This document shows positions 1 to 9,180 of a DNA stretch of 64,000 nt, one piece after another. Every line of letters starts with the position of its first letter. Positions within the stretch are counted from its first letter, which is position 1. Origin of the DNA: an uncultured Lachnospiraceae bacterium (GTDB taxonomy: Bacteria > Bacillota > Clostridia > Lachnospirales > Lachnospiraceae); NCBI GenBank assembly GCA_947567595.1, contig CANOMQ010000006.1:62001-126000 (forward strand), given 5' to 3'. The position numbers and the translations under genes were made by a program. The notes beneath the pieces were generated by a model. That model did not search any database. It had not been told where the DNA came from and worked only from the letters and a program-made list of their open reading frames with translations.

Positions 1-1224
1 TTCCGGTATTTAATCGACCTTTTGCACCAGAATAACATTGGTGTCATTTTGGACTGGGTACCTGCGCATTTCCCGAGGGACGCGCACGGCTTAAGCGAGT
101 TTGACGGCACCTGCCTTTATGAGCATCCGGACAAACGGCTTGGCGAACACCCGGACTGGGGTACAAAGATTTTTAATTACAGCAAAAATGAGGTCAGGAA
201 TTTCCTGATTGCAAATGCGCTGTTTTGGATTAATGAGTTCCACATTGACGGACTCCGTGTGGACGCGGTGGCGTCTATGCTTTATCTTGACTACGGCAAG
301 CGGGACGGCGAATGGGTAGCGAACAAGTACGGCGGAAACGAGAATCTTGACGCGATTGAGTTCTTCAAACATTTAAATTCCGTTATTCATGGTCAGCACC
401 CCGGCGTCATGACGATTGCGGAGGAGTCAACGGCTTGGCCAAATGTAACGAAAAAACCAGAGGACGGCGGATTAGGCTTTTCGTTTAAGTGGAACATGGG
501 CTGGATGCATGACTACTGCGAGTACATGAAGCTTGATCCTTATTTCAGAAAGGATAATCACTACAAACTGACGTTTGCCATGAGTTATAATCATGCGGAG
601 AATTATATCCTTCCTCTGTCACATGATGAAGTTGTGCATTTGAAGTGCTCTATGGTGAATAAAATGCCCGGCTTTGAGATTGACAAGTATGCAAATCTCC
701 GTAATCTCTACACCTTTATGTTTGGACATGAGGGCAAGAAGCTTTTGTTTATGGGACAGGATTTTGCGCAGGAGCGCGAGTGGAGCGAGGCAAGGGAGCT
801 TGACTGGAATCTGCTTGCAAAGCCTTTGAATAAGGGTATGCATGATTTTATGGGCGAGCTGCTTAAGCTTTACAAGGAAAGTCCTTGTCTGTACGAGATT
901 GACAACGACTGGAGCGGCTTTGAGTGGATGAACGCGGACGATACGGAGAGAAGCATTTACAGCTTTGTGAGAAGGTCAAAGAACGGCAAGCAGCATATGC
1001 TTTTCATCATCAACATGACGCCTGTTGAATATCCGAAATACCGGGTGGGCGTGCCGATGAATACGCAGTATAAGCTGGTGATTAATTCCGATGAGGTGAA
1101 GTTTGGCGGAAACGGACATAAAATTCCGAAGTCGCTTAAGGCGCGTAAAGGGCTTTGCGACAACAGGGAGCAGTATATCACCTTTAAGCTTCCGCCGCTG
1201 ACGGCTGTGGTATATACATTCTAA
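1..1224 (+). CDS. glgB: 1,4-alpha-glucan branching enzyme, 5' truncated by window edge
   Basis: Makes the alpha-1,6 branches of glycogen by cutting an alpha-1,4 glucan and transferring the piece; cytosolic, GH13 family. The frame is open from base 1, so the N-terminal CBM48 domain and start of the barrel lie outside the window. Visible GH13 motifs: [10 protein letters not shown] at the visible N-terminus, the nucleophile in GLRVDAV (Asp at about visible residue 88), the acid/base in TIAEEST (about 141), and LSHDEVVH (Asp about 209). The C-terminal beta domain ends in a normal stop. No other glycogen gene is in the window and a hairpin follows at once, so it is probably the last or only gene of its unit. 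Confidence 0.95.
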   Translation, partial: FRYLIDLLHQNNIGVILDWVPAHFPRDAHGLSEFDGTCLYEHPDKRLGEHPDWGTKIFNYSKNEVRNFLIANALFWINEFHIDGLRVDAVASMLYLDYGKRDGEWVANKYGGNENLDAIEFFKHLNSVIHGQHPGVMTIAEESTAWPNVTKKPEDGGLGFSFKWNMGWMHDYCEYMKLDPYFRKDNHYKLTFAMSYNHAENYILPLSHDEVVHLKCSMVNKMPGFEIDKYANLRNLYTFMFGHEGKKLLFMGQDFAQEREWSEARELDWNLLAKPLNKGMHDFMGELLKLYKESPCLYEIDNDWSGFEWMNADDTERSIYSFVRRSKNGKQHMLFIINMTPVEYPKYRVGVPMNTQYKLVINSDEVKFGGNGHKIPKSLKARKGLCDNREQYITFKLPPLTAVVYTF

Positions 1225-1253
1225 ATTCAAATATTATTTAGTTGATAAAATGG

Positions 1254-1291
1254 AAATTCGGTCATATATTTAAAATGTATGACCGAATTTT
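1254..1291 (+). terminator. hairpin after glgB
   Basis: A perfect 13-bp stem (arms 1254-1266 and 1278-1290, AAATTCGGTCATA and its complement) with an 11-base loop sits 30 bases after the glgB stop and ends in TTTT. The T tract is short, so termination is likely but not certain. Confidence 0.65.
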
Positions 1292-1321
1292 GCTGTTATC
1301 GTATTCTTTTCTTCCCGTCTC

Positions 1322-1349
1322 TAAAGTTTTTCCAAAAACGTTCCGACAT
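1322..1349 (+). promoter_or_regulatory. sigma-28 (SigD/FliA)-type flagellar promoter
   Basis: TAAAGTTT at 1322-1329 matches the extended -35 element of sigma-28 promoters, and TCCGACAT at 1342-1349 resembles the GCCGATAA -10 element; the spacer is 12 where 11 is usual. It lies 64 bases upstream of the gene that precedes flagellin, which is what one expects for a late flagellar class operon. Known: the consensus; seen: the match and position; inferred: function. Confidence 0.6.
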
Positions 1350-1412
1350 ACTTATTAAGAAATACTACAGTGACATAAAACATCATAAATAAGGAAAGTA
1401 TGGGGAATTTGT

Positions 1413-4400
1413 ATGAATATTACGTTGGATTCACAGATTTCCGCTACTGCACCGGCAGGTACCGAGGGTACTGCGACAACTACATATAAGCCACAGGCTG
1501 CCACAAAGGAAGTGCGCAGCAGCAGTGGAATTCAATTAGGCATCTCTGATAAAGTTATGGATAACGAAGCATATGGTCACGGATTGACCGCAGAAGATAT
1601 TATGCAGCAGGCGGCTAATACAGACGTCAGCGTCCAAAAAGACTTTATGGTAGTGATGTCTAATTGCGTTTCAGGGGAAGACCTTCAGAAAATGCAGGAG
1701 GAAGGCTTCAATCCTGCGAACGTGGATGTGGAAACATATGTAAATATCGTAGATAAAATCAAGGTAACGCTTGCGCAGGCAGGAGTGGAGGTTGCAGGCT
1801 ATAATGATAATGTAAGCATTGATAAAATGGCGGAAATTACGGGCAGCAGGGTAAGTGCGCAGACACTTGCAAACGACCTTTCAAAAATGCTGACAGAAAG
1901 TGACATTCCTGTCACAAATGAAAACGTGGAAGACCTTGTGAGAGCCATTATGGAAGCGTCGGGAATTACGGAAATTTCAGACGACATGATGAAGTATATG
2001 GTGGTAAACCACAAGGCGCCGACCATTGAAAATCTTTACAAAGCACAGTTTTCAAGCGCGGGTAACATGCAGCAGGCGCAGGGCTATTATAGTGACGGCG
2101 TTGCGGGCAGCGGAAGCTATTACGCGAAAAAAGCGGACAGCATTAACTGGGATAATCTTGAGAAGCAGCTTGCGTCAGTCGTCAGTCAGGCAGGGCTTGA
2201 TACGGACGAAAAGACCAAGAGTGAAGCTTTGGAAAATGCGAAGTGGCTTGTACAGTCGGGAATTGAACTGAATGCCGAAAATCTGACACTTGTGTCAGAT
2301 TTAAAGCGTCTGAAGCTGCCGATGGAGCAGGAGGAATTAGAAAAAATCTGTGTGACTGCACTGGAAAACGGAAAATCACCGTCGAAGGCGCTGATGACGG
2401 GCGAGACTTCGATTGCAGAGCAGGCAAAAGAGCTTGTGGAAACGGTGGAAGGAATTTCGGACGAGGCAGTACATGAGGTTGCAAAGTCCGGTGAGGATAT
2501 TAATATCAAAAACCTTGCGGCGGCGCAAAAGCAAATTGATACGCAGCAGAAGCAGGGCGAAACAGCACAGCAACAGCCTTTGGCACAGGACAATGTGGAC
2601 GAAGCGTCGCTTCGGGAAGTGGAGGCAAAACGACAGCTTGAGGAAATCCGCCTCATGATGACGCAGGAAGCAAACAGACATCTTTTGAAGGCAGGTATTT
2701 CCATTGATACCGCGGAGCTTTCCAAGGTTGTGGACGCGCTAAAGGCAGTAGAGGAGTCCATCAGAGCCGTGCTGTTCCGGGGCGACAGTGCGGAGGAAAA
2801 CGCACAGAGGGCGCTTTTATTTGAGGAAACCATTACCAAGACAAAGGAGCTTTCCGGGCTTCCTGCCGCAGTGATTGGCAGGCTGGTAATGGGCGGGCAG
2901 TCTTATACGCTGAACCGTATCCATGAAGAGGGGACTGCGCTTGAGAACGAGTTTTCACAGGAGAATAAAGGTCAGGGGCAGAACCAAAACCAGCAGAGGC
3001 AGGCGTCACAGGCGTACGAGACGCTTATGACCGCGCCAAGGAAGGATTTGGGCGATAAAATCAGCAAGGCATTCCGCAATGTGGACGATATTTTGGAGGA
3101 CATGGGCTTGGAGACGAGCGAGCCAAACCGCAGGGCTGTCAGGATACTCGGCTACAACAGCATGGAAATCAATGAGGAAAATATCAATGCGGTAAAGGAG
3201 GCGGACAGCAAAATCAGCGGTGTAATCAGCCGCATGACGCCTGCGACGACGCTCCAGATGATAAGGGAGCAGAAAAATCCGCTTGAAATGACGATGGAAG
3301 AGCTTGACGAATATTTAAATGACAAGAGCAGGGATTTAGATGAGGACGCGCAGAAGTATTCGACATTTTTGCAGAAGCTTGACAGGGCAGGCAATATTTC
3401 GGAGACGGAGCGGGAAGCATTTATTGGAATTTACAGGCTGTTCCGGCAGATTGAGCGTTCGGACGGGGCGGTCATTGGAAGCGTGGTAGCGACGGGCGCG
3501 CAGATGAATTTCAAAAACATGCTCTCCGCAATCAGGACTTCGGCTGACAAAAATATGGACGTGCGCGTGGACAATGATTTTGGTGCGCTTGAGGAGCTGC
3601 TTGTAAAGGGTAAGGCGATTGACGAGCAGATTATGAGCGGCTTTCATAAGGAAAATTCAGATGATACGCAGCGGCGCGAGCAGGAGCAGTATTATGCAAG
3701 GCTTTCCGGCGAAATTAATACAGAGCTTGCAGGGAAGACAGACGTGGAGAAGCTCAAGGATGTGGAGTTGTCGGAGACAACGACGATTGAACAGTTTGCG
3801 GACAGCATAAAAATGACACAGATGTCAGAAAGTCAGGAGAAGCAGGAAGAATGGAAGCGGGAGAATTTGAAAAACTTCCAAGAGAATTTAAATGAGGTAC
3901 AAAAGGTTGATGAGCAGGTGATTGAAGCCCTGATTTCGTATGGGCAGTCCATCAGCGTGGATAATATACAGGCAGCGGAAATGCTTATGCTTGACAGGGG
4001 TTCCCTGTTCCGGCAGATTGTTGAGAAAGCGGAGCCTGCTGATACGGACGAGGACACAACGACGCAGACCGAACCGGAAGCTTCGGCAGGCGATACTGTT
4101 ATGAATGATGTGGAAAGCAGCATCTTGGAAAAGGCAGGTCGGTTTACAGATGCACTTACGGACAAGGAAAGTGCAAACGAAGCCTATAAGGAAATCATCA
4201 GCGAGGCAGGAAAGGCTGTTGAGGAAATGATTTACAAGAAGGGTGCATCTCGGATTGATATCAAGGCGGCGCAGTCGTTGTATAAGGGGCTGACGCTTGC
4301 GGGGAACCTTGCAAAAGAGGAAAATTATGAAGTGCCCATGAATATCAAGGGTGAGATTACTTCCGTAAATCTGAAAATTTACCACAATGCTGCCGAAGCA

Positions 4401-4721
4401 GGAAAGGTATCGGTAACATTTGAGACAGAGCAGCTTGGAAAGGTTGCGGCGGAATTTGATGTGACGGATAAAGGGATTTCCGGCATGGTGGTATATGAGA
4501 ATAAGACAGAAAAGGCGGCGCTTGAGGAGCTGAAACAGACAATGACGAAGGAGCTTTCCGGTGAGAGCGGGAAAGCGGTCAGCGTTCATCTTGTACAGTC
4601 CAATTCACTTGATTTGGGCAGATTTGGTCAGGACAGACAGGTACAGGGTATTGATGGCAAGGCGTCAACGGCACAGCTTTATCAGACGGCGAAGGCTTTC
4701 TTAACGGCATTAAAGGGATAA
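1413..4721 (+). CDS. large flagellar-associated protein (DUF6240-like) with FliK-like C-terminal domain
   Basis: A 1102-residue acidic protein without signal peptide or membrane segment, rich in Glu, Gln and Lys with long predicted helices. From memory it resembles DUF6240 proteins that sit beside flagellin in Lachnospiraceae; I could not check this. The last 120 residues (about 975-1060: INLK-type strands, AAEAGKVSVTFETEQLGKV, then ISGMVVYEN) have the strand pattern of the FliK hook-length control C-terminal domain, which suggests a hook or export role; this is inference. ATG 1413 has AAGGAAAG upstream. The gene lies behind a sigma-28-like promoter and only 16 bases before flagellin, so the two are almost certainly co-transcribed. 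Two TGACA-N4-TGTCA palindromes lie in its first 900 bases and a third at 3814. Confidence 0.6.
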   Translation: MNITLDSQISATAPAGTEGTATTTYKPQAATKEVRSSSGIQLGISDKVMDNEAYGHGLTAEDIMQQAANTDVSVQKDFMVVMSNCVSGEDLQKMQEEGFNPANVDVETYVNIVDKIKVTLAQAGVEVAGYNDNVSIDKMAEITGSRVSAQTLANDLSKMLTESDIPVTNENVEDLVRAIMEASGITEISDDMMKYMVVNHKAPTIENLYKAQFSSAGNMQQAQGYYSDGVAGSGSYYAKKADSINWDNLEKQLASVVSQAGLDTDEKTKSEALENAKWLVQSGIELNAENLTLVSDLKRLKLPMEQEELEKICVTALENGKSPSKALMTGETSIAEQAKELVETVEGISDEAVHEVAKSGEDINIKNLAAAQKQIDTQQKQGETAQQQPLAQDNVDEASLREVEAKRQLEEIRLMMTQEANRHLLKAGISIDTAELSKVVDALKAVEESIRAVLFRGDSAEENAQRALLFEETITKTKELSGLPAAVIGRLVMGGQSYTLNRIHEEGTALENEFSQENKGQGQNQNQQRQASQAYETLMTAPRKDLGDKISKAFRNVDDILEDMGLETSEPNRRAVRILGYNSMEINEENINAVKEADSKISGVISRMTPATTLQMIREQKNPLEMTMEELDEYLNDKSRDLDEDAQKYSTFLQKLDRAGNISETEREAFIGIYRLFRQIERSDGAVIGSVVATGAQMNFKNMLSAIRTSADKNMDVRVDNDFGALEELLVKGKAIDEQIMSGFHKENSDDTQRREQEQYYARLSGEINTELAGKTDVEKLKDVELSETTTIEQFADSIKMTQMSESQEKQEEWKRENLKNFQENLNEVQKVDEQVIEALISYGQSISVDNIQAAEMLMLDRGSLFRQIVEKAEPADTDEDTTTQTEPEASAGDTVMNDVESSILEKAGRFTDALTDKESANEAYKEIISEAGKAVEEMIYKKGASRIDIKAAQSLYKGLTLAGNLAKEENYEVPMNIKGEITSVNLKIYHNAAEAGKVSVTFETEQLGKVAAEFDVTDKGISGMVVYENKTEKAALEELKQTMTKELSGESGKAVSVHLVQSNSLDLGRFGQDRQVQGIDGKASTAQLYQTAKAFLTALKG

Positions 4722-4737
4722 TAGTGGAGGTTAGATC

Positions 4738-6483
4738 ATGAGAATTAATTTAAACATTTCATCAATTGTAGCGCAAAATGCATTAGCCAACAATGACACA
4801 CGGCTTTCCAATTCGACATTAAGGCTTTCGAGCGGTCTTAAGATTAATAAGGCGTCTGATAACGCGGCAGGACTTGCGATTGCAAGAAAAATGGACGCGC
4901 AGATTAAGGGCTTGATGCGTGCAAATCAAAACTCGGAGGACGGTCTTTCCGTTGTAAATACCGCGGACGGCGCTATGGCGGAGATGCATGATATTTTGCA
5001 GAGAATGAACGAGCTTGCAATCCAGTCAGCGAACGGCACCAATTCCGATGATGACAGAAAGCAGATACAGCTTGAAATTGACCAGTTGGTCGCGGAGCTT
5101 GACAGAATTGCGGATACAACGCAGTTCAACGCGCAAAATCTTCTTGACGGGACATTTGCTTATAAGGGATATACCAATACGGAAAATGTGAAAGTGATGT
5201 CCTATAAGGACGGCGTTGCAAGCGGTACCTATGTAATCGGACAGCTTGAGTATTATCATTATGAGGATAAGGTTACGACCTATGAGGGCGAAGTCGGCGC
5301 GGACGGGAAAAAGATTGTTAAGGATATTGAGAATGAAGAGACATTTAAGGTAAGCAGTGCTGATGATGTGAAGAAGGCATTGAAAAAGGGAAATGACGTC
5401 GGCGACGGGACACCGTATGACAAGGAGACGATTAGTGGCATTAAGGCATTCCCGGAGGACTCCTTTGTGACGATTGAGGATGAAAATATTATTATCCAGT
5501 CACAGGGCAATTTTGAGATTAAGCTTGCCGTGAATAACAGGGACGCGGTTACTACCTCAACCTACAGCAATCTTGCACAGACAAATGGAGGAGCGCCAGT
5601 TACACCAACAACCTACAACACCTACACGTACAGAAACGTATCCGTGGCAGTGTCAACCGCTACAACAGTCCGGTACAATATCAACCTCATCAATGTAGGC
5701 GGAGAAGACGAAAACGGCATCGTCAAGAATGACAGGGTGTCCAAGGAGGACTATAAAAATGTCGCAAAAGGCTTAGAGGAATATTTTGAGGGAAATAATC
5801 TGAAAAATGTCGAGATAACCGACATGACCTGCGACCGGGCGACAGGAAAAATGCATATAGAATTTAAATGTACGGACGAAAATGGTACTGATAATGTAGT
5901 TAAGGATATTGATTTGGTGCTTCATCAGGAGACAAAAAATGTAAATTCGGATCCGACACTTTCTGACGGCAGTAAGAAGGAATACACGATGGAGGATTAT
6001 CTCTATCAGTTGAAGGAGACCACGAAATCAACATATGTTGTCGGAGGAGACAAACCGGAGGACTGTATCCAAATCAACATCACCGGCATGGGCGCAATGC
6101 AGGTTCAGGTCGGCGCAAACGAGGGACAGATTTTGGAAATCGAAATACCGGATTTGAATACCTTATATTTAGGCGTTGATAATCTTGACATTTCAACGGA
6201 GGATAAGGCAACGGCAGCGATTGACACAATCGGAAAGGCGATTAATTACCTGTCCAGCGTGCGTGCGAAAATCGGTGCATATGCAAACCGTCTTGAGCAT
6301 ATTGTCACAAATCTTGATACGACAGAGGAAAATATGACAGCTGCCTACTCACGTATTATGGACGTTGACATGGCAACAGAAATGACAGAGTACTCAACCG
6401 TTCAGGTACTTGTACAGGCGTCAACATCAATGCTTGCGCAGGCGAACGAGAGACCGCAGCAGGTATTGCAGCTATTGCAGTAA
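4738..6483 (+). CDS. fliC: flagellin
   Basis: Structural subunit of the flagellar filament, exported through the flagellar type III system. Residues 1-140 form the conserved D0/D1 region (MRINLNISSIVAQNAL, LRLSSGLKINKASDNAAG). LQRMNELAIQ at 87-96 matches the TLR5-recognised LQRxxELxxQ stretch. The C-terminal D1/D0 part begins near residue 480 (KATAAIDTIGKAINYLSSVRAK region) and ends ANERPQQVLQLLQ. About 340 residues between are a variable, surface-exposed D2/D3 insert, making it longer than the roughly 275-residue minimal clostridial flagellins. Ribosome site GGAGG at 4726-4730, seven bases before ATG. It is followed by its export chaperone. Confidence 0.95.
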   Translation: MRINLNISSIVAQNALANNDTRLSNSTLRLSSGLKINKASDNAAGLAIARKMDAQIKGLMRANQNSEDGLSVVNTADGAMAEMHDILQRMNELAIQSANGTNSDDDRKQIQLEIDQLVAELDRIADTTQFNAQNLLDGTFAYKGYTNTENVKVMSYKDGVASGTYVIGQLEYYHYEDKVTTYEGEVGADGKKIVKDIENEETFKVSSADDVKKALKKGNDVGDGTPYDKETISGIKAFPEDSFVTIEDENIIIQSQGNFEIKLAVNNRDAVTTSTYSNLAQTNGGAPVTPTTYNTYTYRNVSVAVSTATTVRYNINLINVGGEDENGIVKNDRVSKEDYKNVAKGLEEYFEGNNLKNVEITDMTCDRATGKMHIEFKCTDENGTDNVVKDIDLVLHQETKNVNSDPTLSDGSKKEYTMEDYLYQLKETTKSTYVVGGDKPEDCIQINITGMGAMQVQVGANEGQILEIEIPDLNTLYLGVDNLDISTEDKATAAIDTIGKAINYLSSVRAKIGAYANRLEHIVTNLDTTEENMTAAYSRIMDVDMATEMTEYSTVQVLVQASTSMLAQANERPQQVLQLLQ

Positions 6484-6513
6484 TGAATGTTTCAGTCCGC
6501 ATGGAGGATAATC

Positions 6514-6990
6514 ATGACGAAGGAAAATAAGCAAATGTTTACGAGACGGATAACGCAGGCAAACCGTACGCAGCTTGTGGTGATTGTGTATGAAATGCTT
6601 TTGGTATACTTAGAAGATGCGGTAAATGCACATGAGGCAGGGGAAAAGCAGGAGTTTGTGCGCAATCTTGAGCTTGCGCGGGAGTGCATCGGTCAGATGC
6701 GCACAAGCCTGAACTTTGAGTATGAGCTTTCCAAGAATTTGTTTGCGATATATTGCTTCGCGGACAGGGAGCTTGCAAATGACATTTTCGGAAATAAGAC
6801 AGACAACCTTGACGTATTAAAAATGATATTTACAAAGCTCCATGACGCGTATTATACCATAAGCAAGGAGGATAAATCAGCGCCCCTTATGGATAATATT
6901 CAGGACGTTTACGCAGGCTTTACTTATGGAAAGACAGATGTCAACGAAAGCCTTGTCAATTATGATGCAAGGAGAGGTTATATGGCATAG
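6514..6990 (+). CDS. fliS: flagellar export chaperone FliS
   Basis: A 158-residue helical protein that binds the flagellin C-terminus and keeps it soluble until export. The FliS pattern is visible: MFTRRITQANRTQLVVIVYEMLL (read as N-terminal helices with the tQLvvivYe core), then a four-helix body with a YELSKNLFAIYCFADREL segment. An upstream in-frame ATG at 6487 exists, but GGAGG at 6503-6507 stands six bases before ATG 6514, so 6514 is chosen. It lies 30 bases after flagellin. Its last 35 bases overlap, tail to tail, the end of the gene on the other strand. Confidence 0.85.
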   Translation: MTKENKQMFTRRITQANRTQLVVIVYEMLLVYLEDAVNAHEAGEKQEFVRNLELARECIGQMRTSLNFEYELSKNLFAIYCFADRELANDIFGNKTDNLDVLKMIFTKLHDAYYTISKEDKSAPLMDNIQDVYAGFTYGKTDVNESLVNYDARRGYMA

Positions 6991-7336
6991 CCGGAATGGT
7001 GGGTAGCGTATCGTCCTCAAAGTCTTCATAATCCTCATAAGCATCAAAGGATTTGCAGGAGGTATACTGCTCATATAACTGCATACGCTCCGCCTGCTGG
7101 AGTAAAAAACGGTAGCGTTTTAGAGCGGAGTCGATTTCATAAATGTAGCAGTCTATCAAATCCGGGTCTGTTACGTTGTCGAAGCCTGAGTAGGCGATTT
7201 CGAGGGCGTGCTGTGTTTTTTCGATATCGGAGAGCAGGAGCTCGCGCGGAGTCAGCGCAGAAGGTGCCGCCGCAGCGTTTTGCTGGTTGGTGCCGGAGGG
7301 GTTAAGTATCTTTTTGAGGCTGAAATATGTTTTCAT
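6956..7336 (-). CDS. DUF2508 (YaaL-like) family protein
   Basis: A 126-residue protein. Its core (ELLLSDIEKTQHALEIAYSGF, then NVTDPDLIDCYIYEIDSALKRYRFLLQQAE) is the DUF2508/YaaL signature, a small helical protein of unknown function usually found near recR and bofA; neither is here. The tail is extra: an acidic stretch (AYEDYEDFEDD) not present in short family members. I chose ATG 7336 (MKTYFSLKK), which has AAAGGA upstream on the minus strand; an in-frame ATG at 7411 would add 25 residues without a good ribosome site. The gene converges on fliS and overlaps its 3' end by 35 bases, so each message carries antisense to the other. Confidence 0.75.
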   Translation of the reverse strand: MKTYFSLKKILNPSGTNQQNAAAAPSALTPRELLLSDIEKTQHALEIAYSGFDNVTDPDLIDCYIYEIDSALKRYRFLLQQAERMQLYEQYTSCKSFDAYEDYEDFEDDTLPTIPAMPYNLSLHHN

Positions 7337-7456
7337 AGAGGCTGTCCTTTCATAATGAAATGCAAATGCGTTGGCAAATATCAATTTATTTATAGTATAG
7401 ATTTTACCCATTGTATTTATGCAAAAAAAGTGCCATGAAAGTGCATAAAATTTAAG

Positions 7457-7523
7457 AAATATTGTTCACCCTTATTGGTAAAAAATAACAAATATAAAAA
7501 TAGGGGTGGACAATATTTTTTTC
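7457..7523 (+). terminator. long imperfect hairpin with T-run
   Basis: AATATTGTTCACCC (from 7458) pairs with GGGTGGACAATATT (to 7516) allowing G-U pairs, with a loop of roughly 25 bases, followed by a run of Ts to 7522. Read on the plus strand it is a plausible terminator for the flagellin-fliS message, which would then run antisense through the whole DUF2508 gene. It might instead be a DNA operator; the loop is long for a terminator. Confidence 0.45.
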
Positions 7524-7542
7524 TTGTGATATAGTCAATAAC

Positions 7543-7592
7543 TGTCAGCGCAAGTTGACATAAAACACAAAAATATTCTGTCGGTTTCCGAC
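7543..7592. promoter_or_regulatory. inverted repeats upstream of the Tad operon
   Basis: Two short symmetric elements: TGTCA-N8-TGACA (7543-7560) and GTCGG-TTT-CCGAC (7580-7592). TTGACA at 7555-7560 could be a -35 box, but no good -10 lies 17 bases downstream, so a promoter here would need an activator or another sigma factor. The remaining bases to the prepilin peptidase start (7642) hold only its ribosome site GGGAAGGA. Confidence 0.3.
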
Positions 7593-7641
7593 AAATTTTC
7601 ACAAACAAAATAAGAATTTAATAGGGAAGGAACATAAGAAT

Positions 7642-8142
7642 ATGGTTATTCTTATCGGTGTGTTTTGTATTGCCGTTTATATGGATTTGCGGTTTTACAG
7701 GATACCAAATGGATGCATTCTTATCGGGGTGGTATCCGGCTGTATTATGACACTTGTGTCATATTCTGCCGCAGGGCTGCTTGCGGTATGTGTGGCTATG
7801 GCGGTGATTTTTGCAGTTTTTTACCCGTTTTACCTCATGGGAGGCTTGGGCGCGGGTGATGTGAAGCTGCTGATGGTAACAGGATGCTTTATCAGGGGTG
7901 AGCGCATCATACAATATCTGCTTGTCACTTTTATGATAGCGGCGATGCTTTCTGTCATAAAGGGCATGTTGTTCCAGGCGTGCAGGAAGCGGCTTTTATA
8001 TTTTGGCAGATATATGAGAAAGGCTGTGCTGACGGGCAGCTTGGACACTTACAGGCTTGACAGGACAGACAAAAGATGCGTCATAAGGTTGTCGGTGCCT
8101 GCTTTTGCGAGTCTGATTATGATGTGTATAGGAGTTTATTAG
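7642..8142 (+). CDS. tadV: TadV-type prepilin peptidase (A24 family)
   Basis: Integral membrane aspartic protease that removes the leader from Flp pilin and pseudopilins. At 166 residues it has the compact CpaA/TadV form, without the N-methyltransferase domain of PilD. The two catalytic aspartates are visible: Asp15 in AVYMDLRFYRIPN and Asp73 in the GxGD motif GLGAGDVKLL. Multiple hydrophobic segments fill the rest. Ribosome site GGGAAGGA at 7624-7631. It is the first gene of the Tad operon; a second A24 peptidase lies at the other end (15249). A perfect TGACACTTGTGTCA palindrome lies inside the gene at 7748. Confidence 0.85.
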   Translation: MVILIGVFCIAVYMDLRFYRIPNGCILIGVVSGCIMTLVSYSAAGLLAVCVAMAVIFAVFYPFYLMGGLGAGDVKLLMVTGCFIRGERIIQYLLVTFMIAAMLSVIKGMLFQACRKRLLYFGRYMRKAVLTGSLDTYRLDRTDKRCVIRLSVPAFASLIMMCIGVY

Positions 8143-8172
8143 GTTTTCAGTTTAAGGAGAGTGGCGGTTGAA

Positions 8173-9180
8173 ATGAACAAGAGAAGGTTGGCAATCTGTG
8201 ACAAGGACAGGGATTACCTGACAATGCTGCAGGCATATTTGTCCAAGAAAAATCCGGCAGGCTTTGAGGTTGTGGTATATGAGTCCGTACGGCAGGCGGT
8301 TCTTGACTCGAAGGAGGAACGCTTTGAAATTTTACTGGTGGGTGAGGGAATTTATGACACAGATGTCATAAATGTGGAGGCGCAAAAGGTCTTTATTTTG
8401 CAGGAGGACGGTCTTGCGGGGATTACGGGATATAGCGTCGTACCGAAATACCAGTCAATGGAGCGGCTAATCCGTCAGGTGCTTGATGCGTTTGCGCTAG
8501 ATGAGGAGTGCACCACCGTCCCAAGCAAGGGACAGACGCCCACAAGGCTTGTCAGCTTTTACGCGCCGGACAGGCACAGGGGGCAGTGTGTTGCGGCTTT
8601 GGCGGCGGCGCAGGTTTTAACGGAGCTGGGACATAAGGTGCTTTACATCAGTATGCAGCCGTTTTCGGGGTTTGAGGAACTGCTGGGTGTCAAATATGAC
8701 TCGGATATGACGGATTTTATGTATTTTGTTCTGAACCATTCGGATAAGCTGGCGTACAAGCTTGAGGGTATTAAGCGGACAATACATGGCGTCGATTATC
8801 TGCCTCCGGCACTGGATTATTCGGATTTGGTTCATATTACGCAGGAGGAGTGGAGGCAGTGCTTTGATGTACTTTTGTATAGCGGGAATTATTCGGATAT
8901 TGTGGTTGATTTAACGGAGTGCTGTGACGGGTTTTATTCATTTCTTGAGCGAAGTGATGCGGTTTATTTATTGTCGGGAAGGGACGCTTTTTCCAAGGCA
9001 ATGTACGCGCAGTTTGAACAGCTTATGAAGCTTAAGGAGCTGGATACGGTGGTGGAAAAAAGTGTACGGTTTGATTTGCCTGCGGGGTGGGAAGGTGCGG
9101 CGCTCGATTTGGGGCAGCTTTCGATTTCGCCGCTTGGGGCATATATGAAAGGAATTTTAGGGCAGAATGGGCAGCAGTGA
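8173..9180 (+). CDS. tadZ: TadZ/CpaE-like localisation ATPase homologue with degenerate P-loop
   Basis: TadZ proteins place the Tad machine at the cell pole and combine a receiver-like N-terminal domain with a MinD/ParA-fold ATPase domain. Here residues 1-115 look receiver-like (RRLAICDKDRDYLTMLQAYL, then ILLVGEGI), and residues 125-335 are MinD-like (HKVLYISMQPFSGFEELLG). The place of the Walker motif KGGVGKT reads APDRHRGQ (131-138), so ATP hydrolysis is doubtful. GTG 8161 touches the ribosome site AAGGAGA directly, so ATG 8173 is preferred. Its 3' end overlaps tadA by 14 bases, indicating translational coupling. Confidence 0.75.
   Translation: MNKRRLAICDKDRDYLTMLQAYLSKKNPAGFEVVVYESVRQAVLDSKEERFEILLVGEGIYDTDVINVEAQKVFILQEDGLAGITGYSVVPKYQSMERLIRQVLDAFALDEECTTVPSKGQTPTRLVSFYAPDRHRGQCVAALAAAQVLTELGHKVLYISMQPFSGFEELLGVKYDSDMTDFMYFVLNHSDKLAYKLEGIKRTIHGVDYLPPALDYSDLVHITQEEWRQCFDVLLYSGNYSDIVVDLTECCDGFYSFLERSDAVYLLSGRDAFSKAMYAQFEQLMKLKELDTVVEKSVRFDLPAGWEGAALDLGQLSISPLGAYMKGILGQNGQQ

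Noticed and set aside
2186-2839. Minus-strand frame of 217 codons inside the flagellar-associated gene.
   Set aside because: Ser/Cys/Phe-rich antisense shadow of a Glu/Lys-rich protein, without start signals.
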